The notes beneath the pieces were generated by a model. It ran no database searches. It was not told where the DNA came from and worked only from the letters and a program-made list of their open reading frames with translations. 64,000 bases of DNA from Scleromatobacter humisilvae. Lineage in GTDB: Bacteria; Pseudomonadota; Gammaproteobacteria; Burkholderiales; Burkholderiaceae_C. Of this stretch, positions 18,756 through 27,318 are shown in pieces. How positions within the stretch are numbered: the first letter of the stretch is position 1; every line of letters starts with the position of its first letter. The position numbers were made by a program, and so were the translations under genes. The DNA lies in the NCBI RefSeq assembly GCF_023231945.1, contig NZ_JAJLJH010000008.1, positions 186,001-250,000 on the forward strand, read 5' to 3'.

Positions 18756-18795
18756 TCGCGAGTTGACTGGCCCGCGACGGGCCGCTGACATCGCC

Positions 18796-19401
18796 ATGGA
18801 ACTGGATCGAGAACAACAGGAAGTCGCCCAGGCCGCCGCCCGGATGATCGTCGAGGACGGCCTGGACTACGCCAGCGCCCGCCGCAAGGCGCTGCAGGAA
18901 CACGGCGACGGCGGTCGGCGCCTGCGCGATGCGCCCAGCAACGAGGCCATCGAGGACGAAGTCCGCGCCCACATCGCGATCTTCTGCGCCGATACGCAGC
19001 CCGTCGAACTGCGCGCGCTGCGCGAGGCGGCGCTGCGCTGGATGCTGCGGCTGGCCGAATTCCGGCCCTACGTGGGCGGGGCGGTCTGGCGCGGGACGGC
19101 GACGCGGCAGTCCATCGTCCGCATCGACCTGTATTGCGACGACACCAAGGCGCCGGAGATCGCGCTGCTGAACAAGGGCGTCGAGTACGAGACCGTCAGC
19201 GAGCCCCTCGGCCGCGGCGAGCACTCGCTGACGCTGGTGCTGGCCGAGCGCAGTGCCGCGCTGGACGACTGGATCACGATCCACCTGAACGTGCTCGACC
19301 TGGACGACCTGCGCGGCGCGCTCAAGCCCGATGCCCGCGGCCACACCTGGCGCGGCGACGCCACCGCGCTGCAACGACTGCTGGAAGAAGAACGCGCATG
19401 A
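18796..19401 (+). CDS. Conserved-looking hypothetical protein
   Basis: 201 residues with no signal peptide or membrane segment. The N-terminal helix pair (MELDREQQEVAQAAARMIVEDGLDYASARRKALQ) leads to an alpha/beta region containing FRPYVGGAVWRGTATRQSIVRIDLYCDD, which looks vaguely like a nucleotidyltransferase-type GxxxRG...D strand but lacks a clear GS motif. I do not recognise the family. It lies 40 nt after mtgA, and its stop overlaps the start of the TlpA-like gene (ATGA), so it is probably translated together with that gene. Confidence 0.7.
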   Translation: MELDREQQEVAQAAARMIVEDGLDYASARRKALQEHGDGGRRLRDAPSNEAIEDEVRAHIAIFCADTQPVELRALREAALRWMLRLAEFRPYVGGAVWRGTATRQSIVRIDLYCDDTKAPEIALLNKGVEYETVSEPLGRGEHSLTLVLAERSAALDDWITIHLNVLDLDDLRGALKPDARGHTWRGDATALQRLLEEERA

Positions 19402-19967
19402 GTGCATTGACACGCCGCGAATGGGTCGCGGGCCTGGGGCTCGGCACCGCGGCGCTCGGCTTCGGCGCCTGGATGCGCCACCGCCAGGCGCCGGTCGAGA
19501 TGGGCGACACCACCGCGGCCGCCGCCTCCGCGGCGGGCATCGCGCTCCCGCCGCTGACGCCGATTCCGTCGCCCATCCACACGACCGACGGCCGCACGCT
19601 GAGCAACGCCGACATCGGCGGCCGCTTCGTCGTGCTCAATTTCTGGGCGCCCTGGTGCCCGCCGTGCGTGCGCGAGATGCCCGACATCGACGGTTTCGCG
19701 CGTTCCGAGGCGGGCAGGAACGCGCTGGTGATCGGCCTGGCGATCGATGAGCAGCCGGCCATCGACAAGTTCCTCGCGGCGCATCCCGTCTCTTATCCGA
19801 TCTCCATCCTCGGGTATGCGGGACTTGCCTGGGCGAGGCGCCTCAGCAATGATCCCAATGTCGCCCTGCCATTCACGGCCGTGTTCGATCGCTCGCAGCA
19901 ACTCGCCCAGCACAAGTTCGGCGCGACCAACGCGGCCGAACTGGCCGACTGGGTGCACCCTTCCTGA
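19398..19967 (+). CDS. TlpA/ResA-type membrane-anchored thioredoxin-like protein
   Basis: 189 residues with a Tat-like or membrane-anchor N-terminus (LTRREWVAGLGLGTAALGFGAWM), then a thioredoxin fold with NFWAPWCPPCVREMPDI (redox-active CPPC) and a cis-Pro region near LPFTAVFD. It is expected to act in the periplasm as a thiol-disulphide reductant, as in cytochrome c maturation or disulphide isomerisation. It overlaps the preceding unknown gene by 4 nt. Confidence 0.88.
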   Translation: MSALTRREWVAGLGLGTAALGFGAWMRHRQAPVEMGDTTAAAASAAGIALPPLTPIPSPIHTTDGRTLSNADIGGRFVVLNFWAPWCPPCVREMPDIDGFARSEAGRNALVIGLAIDEQPAIDKFLAAHPVSYPISILGYAGLAWARRLSNDPNVALPFTAVFDRSQQLAQHKFGATNAAELADWVHPS

Positions 19968-20059
19968 TCGAACTCGCAGCATCCGGCGCGCCGGTTGCCC
20001 CGCTGCAGTGTCCCGGAGCGTCGATCTGCGCTCATCCGCGTTGCCAATCGCGACAAGAG

Positions 20060-20087
20060 TTGTCAAGCACTCTTTTTAGGGTAAATT
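20060..20087 (+). promoter_or_regulatory. Sigma70-type promoter for aroQ-accB-accC-prmA
   Basis: TTGTCA at 20060-20065 and TAAATT at 20082-20087 with a 16-nt spacer, in an AT-richer island of otherwise GC-rich sequence, about 93 bp before aroQ. Confidence 0.6.
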
Positions 20088-20179
20088 CTCGCTTAGTGGC
20101 GTGAACAGTACTCAACAAAGCGTAAAGTTCGCTTCTTTCGAATTGACACGTCCGGCTCTTACGCCGCCCTGCGCACCGC

Positions 20180-20623
20180 ATGAACGTCCTCGTGCTTCAC
20201 GGCCCCAACCTGAACCTGCTCGGAACTCGCGAGCCGGCGGTGTATGGAAGCGCCACGTTGCCGGACATTGACCGCGAGTTGACGCAGATCGCGAAAGAAG
20301 CCGGATCCAGCCTGCAGACCTTGCAGAGCAACCATGAAGGCGTACTGATCGACCGCGTCCACGCGGCGCGAACGGACGGCACGGACTTCATCGTGATCAA
20401 TCCCGGCGGCTTCACGCACACCAGCGTGGCGCTGCGCGACGCCTTCGCGGCGGTGTCCATCCCGTTCGTCGAGGTCCACTTGTCGAACATCCATCGCCGC
20501 GAGCCGTTCCGGCACCATTCCTATTTTTCCGACCTCGCCGAAGGCGTGATCTGCGGGCTCGGCGCCCAGGGCTATTCCCTGGCGCTGAAGTTCGCCCTGG
20601 CGCGCGCACCCGCACGCAGCTAG
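20180..20623 (+). CDS. aroQ: Type II 3-dehydroquinate dehydratase
   Basis: 147 residues forming the dodecameric flavodoxin-like dehydratase of the shikimate pathway. [19 protein letters not shown] carries the catalytic Arg/Tyr. [28 protein letters not shown] and [19 protein letters not shown] complete the active site. ATG start. It heads a run with accB, accC and prmA, a gene order common in Burkholderiales and other Proteobacteria. Confidence 0.95.
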   Translation: MNVLVLHGPNLNLLGTREPAVYGSATLPDIDRELTQIAKEAGSSLQTLQSNHEGVLIDRVHAARTDGTDFIVINPGGFTHTSVALRDAFAAVSIPFVEVHLSNIHRREPFRHHSYFSDLAEGVICGLGAQGYSLALKFALARAPARS

Positions 20624-20691
20624 CTCAGCCCATTCGGCCCGGCGCCACCCGCGCCGCCAACAAGCCTTTCTATCCAGGAGACCGTTCCATC

Positions 20692-21165
20692 ATGGACATG
20701 CGCAAGCTCAAGACCTTGGTCGACCTCGTTTCGGAGTCCAACATCTCCGAACTCGAAATTACCGAAGCCGAAGGCAAGGTCCGCATCGTCAAGGCCGGCT
20801 ACGGCGTCCCGACGACGATGATGATGCAGCCCGCGGGCCAGATGATGATGGCGCCGCAGCAGCAAGCCGCGCCCGCCGGCGAGGCCGCGCCCGCCGCCGC
20901 CCCGGCGGCCGAGCCCGTCGCCGCGCCGACCGGCCACGTCGTCAAGTCGCCGATGGTGGGCACGTTCTACCGCTCGGCCAGCCCGGGCTCCAAGCCGTTC
21001 GCGGAAGTCGGCGCGGCCATCAAGGAAGGCGATCCGATCTGCATCGTCGAGGCGATGAAGATCATGAACGAGATCGAGGCCGACATGTCCGGCACGGTCA
21101 GCAAGATCCTGGTCGAGAACGGCCAGGCCGTCGAGTTCGGTCAACCGCTGTTCATCATCGAATAA
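20692..21165 (+). CDS. accB: Acetyl-CoA carboxylase biotin carboxyl carrier protein
   Basis: 157 residues. It comprises an N-terminal segment ([23 protein letters not shown]), a Pro/Ala-rich flexible linker (about 45-80), and a biotinyl domain with the thumb-containing [12 protein letters not shown] and the biotinylation site [11 protein letters not shown]. It carries biotin for the first step of fatty-acid synthesis and is partnered by accC 13 nt downstream. The ATG at 20692 is preceded by an AGGAGA site. Confidence 0.96.
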   Translation: MDMRKLKTLVDLVSESNISELEITEAEGKVRIVKAGYGVPTTMMMQPAGQMMMAPQQQAAPAGEAAPAAAPAAEPVAAPTGHVVKSPMVGTFYRSASPGSKPFAEVGAAIKEGDPICIVEAMKIMNEIEADMSGTVSKILVENGQAVEFGQPLFIIE

Positions 21166-21178
21166 GCGGACCAGCGCC

Positions 21179-22528
21179 ATGTTCAAGAAGATCCTGATCG
21201 CGAATCGGGGGGAAATCGCCCTCCGGATTCAGCGAGCCTGTCGCGAGATGGGCATCCAGTCCGTCGTCGTCTACTCCGAGGCCGACCGCGACGCCAAGTA
21301 CGTCAAGCTCGCCGACGAGGCCGTGTGCATCGGCCCGGCGTCCTCGCTGCAGAGCTACCTCAACATGCCGGCGATCATCTCGACGGCCGAGGTGACCGAC
21401 GCCGAGGCGATCCATCCGGGCTACGGCTTCCTGTCCGAGAACGCGGACTTCGCCGAGCGCGTCGAGAAGAGCGGCTTCACGTTCATCGGTCCGACGCCCG
21501 AGTCGATCCGCATCATGGGCGACAAGGTGTCGGCCAAGCAGGCGATGATCAAGGCCGGCGTGCCCTGCGTGCCGGGCTCCGAAGGCGTGCTGCCCGACGA
21601 TCCGAAGGAACTGATTCGCATCGCGCGCGCGGTCGGCTACCCGGTGATCATCAAGGCGGCGGGCGGTGGCGGCGGGCGCGGCATGCGCGTCGTGCACACC
21701 GAGGCGGCGCTCGTCAACGCGGTGCAGATGACCCGCAGCGAGGCCGGCGCGGCGTTCAACAATCCGAACGTCTACATGGAGAAGTTCCTCGAGCATCCGA
21801 GGCACATCGAGATCCAGATCCTGGCCGACCAGCACAAGAACGCGGTGTGGCTGGGCGAGCGCGACTGCTCGATGCAGCGCCGCCACCAGAAGATCCTCGA
21901 GGAAGCGCCGGCGCCGGGCATCCCGCGCCGCGTGATCGAGAAGATCGGCGAGCGCTGCGCCGCCGCCTGCAAGCGCATCGGCTACCGTGGCGCCGGCACC
22001 TTCGAGTTCCTCTACGAGAACGGCGAGTTCTACTTCATCGAGATGAACACGCGCGTGCAGGTGGAGCACCCGGTCACCGAGCTGGTGACGGGCATCGACA
22101 TCGTGCAGATGCAGATCAAGGTCGCGGCAAACGAGGCGCTGCCGTTCACGCAGCGCCAGATCCAGATGCGCGGCCACTCGATCGAGTGCCGCATCAACGC
22201 CGAGGATCCGTACAAGTTCACGCCGTCGCCGGGTCGCATCACGATGTGGCATCCGCCGGGCGGCCCGGGCGTGCGCGTCGACTCGCACATCTACACGAAC
22301 TACTACGTGCCGCCGAACTACGACTCGATGATCGGCAAGATCATCGTGCACGGCGACACGCGCGACCAGGCGCTCGCGCGCATGCGCGTGGCGCTGTCCG
22401 AGACGGTGGTCGAAGGCATCCAGACCAACATCCCGCTGCACCGCGAGCTGATGGTGGACGCCAAGTTCATCGAGGGCGGCACCAGCATCCACTATCTCGA
22501 AGGCTGGCTGGCCCAGCACCAGCGCTAA
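21179..22528 (+). CDS. accC: Acetyl-CoA carboxylase biotin carboxylase subunit
   Basis: 449 residues, normal length. ATP-grasp enzyme that carboxylates the biotin of AccB. Visible motifs are [22 protein letters not shown], the glycine-rich ATP lid [33 protein letters not shown], and the active-site [18 protein letters not shown]. The stop codon TAA overlaps the prmA ATG by one base (TAATG). Confidence 0.97.
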   Translation: MFKKILIANRGEIALRIQRACREMGIQSVVVYSEADRDAKYVKLADEAVCIGPASSLQSYLNMPAIISTAEVTDAEAIHPGYGFLSENADFAERVEKSGFTFIGPTPESIRIMGDKVSAKQAMIKAGVPCVPGSEGVLPDDPKELIRIARAVGYPVIIKAAGGGGGRGMRVVHTEAALVNAVQMTRSEAGAAFNNPNVYMEKFLEHPRHIEIQILADQHKNAVWLGERDCSMQRRHQKILEEAPAPGIPRRVIEKIGERCAAACKRIGYRGAGTFEFLYENGEFYFIEMNTRVQVEHPVTELVTGIDIVQMQIKVAANEALPFTQRQIQMRGHSIECRINAEDPYKFTPSPGRITMWHPPGGPGVRVDSHIYTNYYVPPNYDSMIGKIIVHGDTRDQALARMRVALSETVVEGIQTNIPLHRELMVDAKFIEGGTSIHYLEGWLAQHQR

Positions 22529-23436
22529 TGTTCGAGCTGGTGCTGCAGGCGCCCGAGTCGCTGGTCGAGTCGGTCTCCGATGCGTTGATGGAAGAGCTCG
22601 ACGCGCTGTCGGTCTCGGTGGAGGACTCCGACGCCGACACCGACGCCGAGAAGGCGCTGTTCGGCGAGCCCGGCATGCCCGCGCCCAGCGCCGGTTGGCA
22701 GCGCTCGACCCTGAAGGCGCTGTTCGAGTCCGAGGCCGCCGCGAGCGAGGCGGCGACGCTGCTGCTCGCGCAGGACTGGGCCACGCAGCCCGGCGCCAGC
22801 GTCAGCATGACCGCACTGCACGAGGTCGCGGAGCAGGACTGGGTGCGCCTGACGCAATCGCAGTTCGACCCGGTGGAGATCACGCCGACGTTCTGGATCG
22901 TGCCGACCTGGCACGAGCCGCCCGCGGCCGCGACGCGCCTGATCCGCCTCGACCCGGGGATGGCCTTCGGCACCGGCACGCATCCGACCACGCGCATGTG
23001 CCTGGGCTGGATCGCCGCGCACGAGGCCGACATCCGCGGCCGCCGCGTGCTCGATTACGGCTGCGGCTCGGGCATCCTCGCGATCGGTGCCGCGCTGCAT
23101 GGCGGCGCGCCGATCGACGCGGTCGACATCGACCCGGCCGCGATCGCCACGACGGCCCAGAACGCGGCCGACAACGGCGTGACGCTGCGCTCCGGCGCGC
23201 CGGACATGGCGTCGGGCGAGTACCCGCTGGTGCTGGCCAACATCCTCGCCACGCCGCTGAAGATGCTGGCCCCGCTGCTGTGCGGCCACGTCGCACAGGG
23301 CGGGCATCTCGTGCTGGCCGGCATCCTCGATCGCCAGGCCGACGAGCTCAAGGCCGCGTACGCGCCGTGGATCGCGCTCGAGGTGAGCAACACGGTCGAT
23401 GGCTGGATCCTGATGACGGGGCGCAAGCCGGGTTGA
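22528..23436 (+). CDS. prmA: Ribosomal protein L11 methyltransferase
   Basis: 302 residues, SAM-dependent trimethylation of L11. An N-terminal substrate-recognition domain ([24 protein letters not shown]) precedes the class I methyltransferase core, with MAFGTGTHPTTRMCLGWI, LDYGCGSGILAIGAALHG (motif I), DIDPAAIATTAQNAADN and LVLANILATPLKML (the NPPY-like loop). It starts on the last base of the accC stop. The final codons lie within a 54-bp sequence that is duplicated directly downstream. Confidence 0.95.
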   Translation: MFELVLQAPESLVESVSDALMEELDALSVSVEDSDADTDAEKALFGEPGMPAPSAGWQRSTLKALFESEAAASEAATLLLAQDWATQPGASVSMTALHEVAEQDWVRLTQSQFDPVEITPTFWIVPTWHEPPAAATRLIRLDPGMAFGTGTHPTTRMCLGWIAAHEADIRGRRVLDYGCGSGILAIGAALHGGAPIDAVDIDPAAIATTAQNAADNGVTLRSGAPDMASGEYPLVLANILATPLKMLAPLLCGHVAQGGHLVLAGILDRQADELKAAYAPWIALEVSNTVDGWILMTGRKPG

Positions 23437-23525
23437 ACGGCGACCGCCGCAGGCGGGCATCGTGCAGCCCCGGGGCGCAAGCCGGGTTGAACGGCGACCG
23501 CCGCAGGCGGGCATCGTGCAACCCC
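23418..23525 (+). repeat. 54-bp tandem duplication across the prmA stop codon
   Basis: Two head-to-tail copies of a 54-bp unit starting GGGGCGCAAGCCGGGTTGAAC (units 23418-23471 and 23472-23525) differing at one visible base (CAGCCCC versus CAACCCC). The first copy contains the last codons and stop of prmA, so the second is an out-of-gene copy of the gene's 3' end. The unit also contains the palindromic CCGCAGGCGGG. Confidence 0.85.
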
Positions 23526-23639
23526 GGCAGAGCCGGCCTGACGTGTCGTTACGGCACGTGACGACTTGGTACCCCATGGGGTATCGCGTCATGGTTCTTC
23601 CAGCCCGGAATCTCCCTCGTCGCATCGTATGATTGAGGC

Positions 23640-25148
23640 ATGAGCCTCGCCACCCGCTGCCCCGCCTGCGGCACGATCTTCCGTGTCGTGCAGGACCAGC
23701 TCAAGGTCTCGGAAGGCTGGGTGCGCTGCGGCCAGTGCCACGAGGTCTTCCACGGCATCGAGGCGCTGTTCGATCTCGACAGCGATCCCGCCATCGCGGC
23801 CCGCCGCGCCGCCGCACGCCCGCCGGCCGCGCCGCCGCCGACGCGCGTCTTCGCCGAGCAGCGCGCGAACGCGCCCATCCCGGCGCCGGTCTCGACGCCG
23901 CCGTCTCCGATCGCGATTCCCGCGCGGCCGTCGGCGACCGTCCCGCCCGCCGCACCACGCACCGTGCCGGCCACGCCGTCGGCCTTCGGCAGCTCCGGCT
24001 TCCCGCCGGCGCCGCCGCCCATCCGCCCCGGCTACACCGGCTTCACGCCCGCGGCGCGGCCGATGCAGCCGCCGCCTCCTCCACCACCCGCGCCGTTGCC
24101 GCCGCCGGCGCCCACGCCGATCCAGCCGGTGGCCACGCGCGGCACGATCGCGCCGCGCTTCGCGGCACGTCTCGCGGAGGAGGCCGCCGCGCGCGGGCAG
24201 GCGCCGGCACCGACGCCCATCCCCGCCGCCTTCGCGCCGACCGCGCCGGTCGAGCTCGACGCCCTGCCCGCGCTCGAGCCCGCGCCCGAGCCTGCGCGCG
24301 CACAGACGCCGCTCGTCACGCCCATCCCCGAGCCGTCGCCCGCGCCGAGCGCCGCGGAGCTGGCCTCCGAGTTCGCCGCCCCGGCGCCGCAAGCCCTGGC
24401 GCCCGAGCCGATCTCCGAGCCGGCGCCCGCCGCGTCACCCGAGGTCGCGCCCGTTCCCGAGGACGCGGTGCCGCTCAGCCGGCCGGTCGACGATGACGAG
24501 GCGCGCGCCGGCCCGCCGACGCTCGCGTCCATGCTGCCGGAGGACGCCGGCGAGTGGCCGCCCAAGCGCACGAAGAGGCGCGCCGCCGAGCCGGCGTCCG
24601 CGTCGACCGAGGTCGCGCTCGTCGACAAGACCAAGGATCCGCGCTTCCTGCGCGAGGCCCGCAGCGGCGCGCGCTGGCGCCGGCCGTGGGTGCGCGCGGC
24701 GCTGAGCGTTGCCTTGCTGCTGCTGATCGTCGCCGCGGCCGGCCAGGTGGCCTGGCCGATGCGCGACACGCTCGCCGCGCGCTGGCCCGTCACGCGCCCC
24801 GCGTGGGACTGGCTGTGCGAGCAGGCCGAGTGCCGCATCGAGGCGCCGCGCGCGATCGCGAGCCTGGCGCTGGACGGCAGCTCGCTGACGCGCACCGACA
24901 CCGAACACGTGCTGCTGTTCTCCGCCGACCTGCACAACCGCGCCGACCACGAAGTGCGCGTGCCGTCGTTCGACGTCACGTTCATGGACCTGAACGGCGA
25001 GATCGTCGCGCGCAAGGTGCTCACGCCGGAGCAGATCGGCATCCACCAGGCGTCGCTGCCGGCCGAGGGCGAGCTGCACGTGCACGCGCGGCTGCAGGTC
25101 GGCACGCTGCCGGCCAGCGGCTTCCAGGCCGACCTGTTCTATCCCTGA
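23640..25148 (+). CDS. Zinc-ribbon (MJ0042-type) and DUF3426 membrane protein
   Basis: 502 residues. The N-terminal zinc ribbon has two Cys pairs (TRCPACGTIF and RCGQCHEVF). A very long low-complexity Pro/Ala/Glu region follows (about 60-300), then a single membrane helix (ALSVALLLLIVAAAGQVAW, about 352-370), and a C-terminal DUF3426 domain (about 380-500) that would be periplasmic. Genes of this type commonly follow prmA in Betaproteobacteria. Function is unknown; the layout suggests a cytoplasmic metal-binding head linked to an envelope domain. Confidence 0.85.
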   Translation: MSLATRCPACGTIFRVVQDQLKVSEGWVRCGQCHEVFHGIEALFDLDSDPAIAARRAAARPPAAPPPTRVFAEQRANAPIPAPVSTPPSPIAIPARPSATVPPAAPRTVPATPSAFGSSGFPPAPPPIRPGYTGFTPAARPMQPPPPPPPAPLPPPAPTPIQPVATRGTIAPRFAARLAEEAAARGQAPAPTPIPAAFAPTAPVELDALPALEPAPEPARAQTPLVTPIPEPSPAPSAAELASEFAAPAPQALAPEPISEPAPAASPEVAPVPEDAVPLSRPVDDDEARAGPPTLASMLPEDAGEWPPKRTKRRAAEPASASTEVALVDKTKDPRFLREARSGARWRRPWVRAALSVALLLLIVAAAGQVAWPMRDTLAARWPVTRPAWDWLCEQAECRIEAPRAIASLALDGSSLTRTDTEHVLLFSADLHNRADHEVRVPSFDVTFMDLNGEIVARKVLTPEQIGIHQASLPAEGELHVHARLQVGTLPASGFQADLFYP

Positions 25149-25181
25149 CCTCGTCCTTTACCGGACTTTCGAAAGCATCCC

Positions 25182-26087
25182 ATGGCCAGCCTCGTCTGCG
25201 GTTCACTCGCGTTCGACACGATCACCGTCTTTCCGGGCAAGTTCGCCGACCAGATCCTGCCCGAGCAGTTGCATATCCTGAACGTGTCGTTCCTGGTGCC
25301 GACGCTGCGGCGCGAGTTCGGCGGCTGCGCCGGCAACATCGCCTACACGCTCAAGCTGCTGGGCGGCGAGCCGGTGGTGCTGGCCGCGCTCGGCAACGAC
25401 GGCGCGAGCTACCTCGATCACCTCAAGAAGCTGGGCGTCTCGAGCGACAGCGTCTACGTCGCGGCCGACAACTACACGGCGCAGGCCATCATCATCACCG
25501 ACGCCGCCAACAACCAGATCACCGCGTTCCACCCGGGCGCGATGATGCAGGCGCACGAGGCGGGCCTGCCCGCGCGCGGCGACATCAAGCTGGCCATCAT
25601 CGGCCCCGACGGCCGCGACGCGATGATCCGCCGCGCCGGCGACCTGGCCGCTGCGAAGATTCCGTTCGTGTTCGACCCGGGCCAGGGCCTGCCGATGTTC
25701 GACGGCGACGACCTGCGCGCGTTCATCGCGCAGGCGACGTGGGTCACAGTCAACGACTACGAGGCCAAGATGCTCAGCGACCGCACCGGCCTGAGCCTGG
25801 CGGAGCTGTCGACCTCGCACCTGAAGGGCGTGATCGTGACGCTCGGCGACCAGGGCTGCGAGGTGTGGGAGCAAGGCGTGCGCACGCACGTGCCGGGCGT
25901 GGCCGCGACCGAGGTGATCGACCCGACCGGCTGCGGCGATGCCTTCCGCGGCGCGCTGCTGTATGGGCTGGAACTCGGCTGGCCGTTGATCGATTGCGTC
26001 AGGCTGGGCAACAGGATCGGTGCCGTGAAGATCGCGTATCGCGGCGGGCAGAACCACCCGGTCGACAAGGCGGCGCTGGGCGTCTGA
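25182..26087 (+). CDS. PfkB-family carbohydrate/adenosine kinase
   Basis: 301-residue ribokinase-fold sugar or nucleoside kinase. The N-terminal LVCGSLAFDTITVFPGKF and GGCAGNIAYTLKLLGGEPVVLAALGND match PfkB signature 1, and VIDPTGCGDAFRGALLYG is signature 2 with the catalytic Asp. The family includes adenosine kinase-like enzymes in this taxonomic group, but the substrate cannot be fixed from sequence alone. It is 33 bp after the DUF3426 gene and convergent with the YggU gene. Confidence 0.85.
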   Translation: MASLVCGSLAFDTITVFPGKFADQILPEQLHILNVSFLVPTLRREFGGCAGNIAYTLKLLGGEPVVLAALGNDGASYLDHLKKLGVSSDSVYVAADNYTAQAIIITDAANNQITAFHPGAMMQAHEAGLPARGDIKLAIIGPDGRDAMIRRAGDLAAAKIPFVFDPGQGLPMFDGDDLRAFIAQATWVTVNDYEAKMLSDRTGLSLAELSTSHLKGVIVTLGDQGCEVWEQGVRTHVPGVAATEVIDPTGCGDAFRGALLYGLELGWPLIDCVRLGNRIGAVKIAYRGGQNHPVDKAALGV

Positions 26088-26090
26088 GGC

Positions 26091-26414
26091 CTAGTTGCCG
26101 GCGTCGCTCAGTACCGCGCTGAGCCAGGCCGCGGCGACGTCGTGCGACACGGCGATCGCCACCTGCTTGCGTCGGCTCGACTCGCCGCGCAGCACTTCGA
26201 CATCGCGCTTGGCAACGCCCAACGACCTGGCGAGCCACGCGATCAGCGCCTCGTTCGCGCGGCCGTCGATGGGCGGCGCCGCGAGCCGCACGCGCAACGC
26301 GCCGTCGTGCAGGCGGTCGACTTCGGTGCGCCTGGCGTTGGGCACGACGCTCAGTTGGAGCAGCACGCCGTTGCCGTGGACGGACAGGCAGGAGGACTCC
26401 GTCTTTGCCGGCAT
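26091..26414 (-). CDS. YggU/DUF167 family protein
   Basis: 107 residues. The single domain has the DUF167 core VVPNARRTEVDRLHDGALRVRLAAPPIDGRANEALIAWLARSLGVAKRDVEVLRGESSRRKQVAI. These are small conserved proteins of unknown role, often near membrane (YggT) genes. It is 3 nt from the convergent PfkB stop and 6 nt downstream of the next minus-strand gene, so it is part of a short operon. Confidence 0.88.
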   Translation of the reverse strand: MPAKTESSCLSVHGNGVLLQLSVVPNARRTEVDRLHDGALRVRLAAPPIDGRANEALIAWLARSLGVAKRDVEVLRGESSRRKQVAIAVSHDVAAAWLSAVLSDAGN

Positions 26415-26420
26415 GGGCGC

Positions 26421-26798
26421 TCAGTTCGTCCTGGCATCGATGCGCTTGACCAGGTCGTAGACGGCCTGCTGGATCGAGTTCTTTCTGTCCGAATAGAACA
26501 GGTCGACGCGCTGCAGAGCGGCCTCGCCCGTCAGATGCAGCAACTGGGGCCGCAGCCGGCGCCATTCGGCGCGCAGAGCCATGTCGCCACCGTTGACAAG
26601 TCTCTGCGCGTGCGCCAAGTCGTCGGCGAGTTGCATCAACTCTGCGGCTCCTTCGGGGTCGCTCTGCCGTCTCGCGGTCGCGTGTAGCCTCAGGGCCTGC
26701 TCCAGATCCATCAACCTGTGAGGATACGTGCGGCTGCGCGCGGCTTTGAGCCCGACGAACACGACAATGCCTGCGGCAACGAGCAACAACAGTTCCAT
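26421..26798 (-). CDS. Small membrane-anchored hypothetical protein
   Basis: 125 residues. The hydrophobic N-terminus (MELLLLVAAGIVVFVGLKAA) acts as a signal anchor, followed by a helical, charged soluble part (LADDLAHAQRLVNGGDMALRAEWRRLRPQ). I do not recognise the family. The start lies 6 nt after the stop of the frame-broken gene upstream and the stop 6 nt before the YggU gene, so it is likely transcribed with both. Confidence 0.7.
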   Translation of the reverse strand: MELLLLVAAGIVVFVGLKAARSRTYPHRLMDLEQALRLHATARRQSDPEGAAELMQLADDLAHAQRLVNGGDMALRAEWRRLRPQLLHLTGEAALQRVDLFYSDRKNSIQQAVYDLVKRIDARTN

Positions 26799-26804
26799 GT
26801 CGAT

Positions 26805-27235
26805 TCACCCTTTCGACGGCCAACCGGACAGCCTCGAACCGAGCGCGAATCCACGACAGGCCAGCGCTTCTCGAACGGCAATGACGGCATCGACGTCCAG
26901 GATCGAGGCCTTGATGAGGTCGGCTTCCAGCATTTGTACGAGGTCTCCGACGCGCCGAATACCTGCGGCGTTCAGGGACTGCAGGGTGGGGCCGGCGAAT
27001 CCGCTCCGGGAAACAAGTGCTCGATGTCCACATCGGCTTGGTCACTCGATATCCCGCTGAATGCAACCAGAAAGAGCCGCGCGCCAACAATGGCCCACGC
27101 CGCCTCGTAGCCGCGGATATTGTCGCTCGCCAAGCCCACGATTTCCGGCAGGCCACTCCACCCGGACAACGGATCGTCTGCAAGAAGATGCCTCAGCCCC
27201 GCATGGAAGATGTCGTCGAGTACTTGATCGGTCAT
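26805..27235 (-). pseudogene. Frame-broken gene: unknown N-terminal domain, then an RNA-polymerase-alpha-CTD-like helix-hairpin domain
   Basis: Frame 1 from ATG at 27235 encodes [18 protein letters not shown]... with [21 protein letters not shown] and DIEHLFPGADSP, and stops at 26972. A different (-1) frame then encodes LQSLNAAGIRRVGDLVQ, EADLIKAS, DVDAVIAVREALACRGFALG and a stop at 26805-26807. That second part resembles the helix-hairpin-helix of the RNA polymerase alpha C-terminal domain. It has no ATG before the domain begins, and its own frame closes just upstream, so it is unlikely to be a separate gene. This is a frameshifted gene, a remnant of a fusion, or a sequencing error. No classical slippery heptamer is visible at the junction. 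Confidence 0.55.
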
Positions 27236-27269
27236 GCGCTTTTCGCGATGTTCGGATTGCGTCAACCAA

Positions 27270-27295
27270 GAAAAAGCCCGGCCGAGGCCGGGCTT
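27270..27295 (-). terminator. Intrinsic terminator of the histone H1-like gene
   Basis: Read on the minus strand, AGCCCGGCC pairs with GGCCGGGCT and runs into five T residues, 24-49 nt after the H1-like stop codon. Confidence 0.8.
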
Positions 27296-27318
27296 CCAGT
27301 CAAGCGAGAACGCTGTCC

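Noticed and set aside
26941-27020. Programmed -1 frameshift site in the frame-broken gene
   Set aside because: TTTCCCG occurs near the junction, but the zero-frame codons are TTT CCC preceded by G, so the X-XXY-YYZ slippery pattern is not met and no downstream pseudoknot is obvious.
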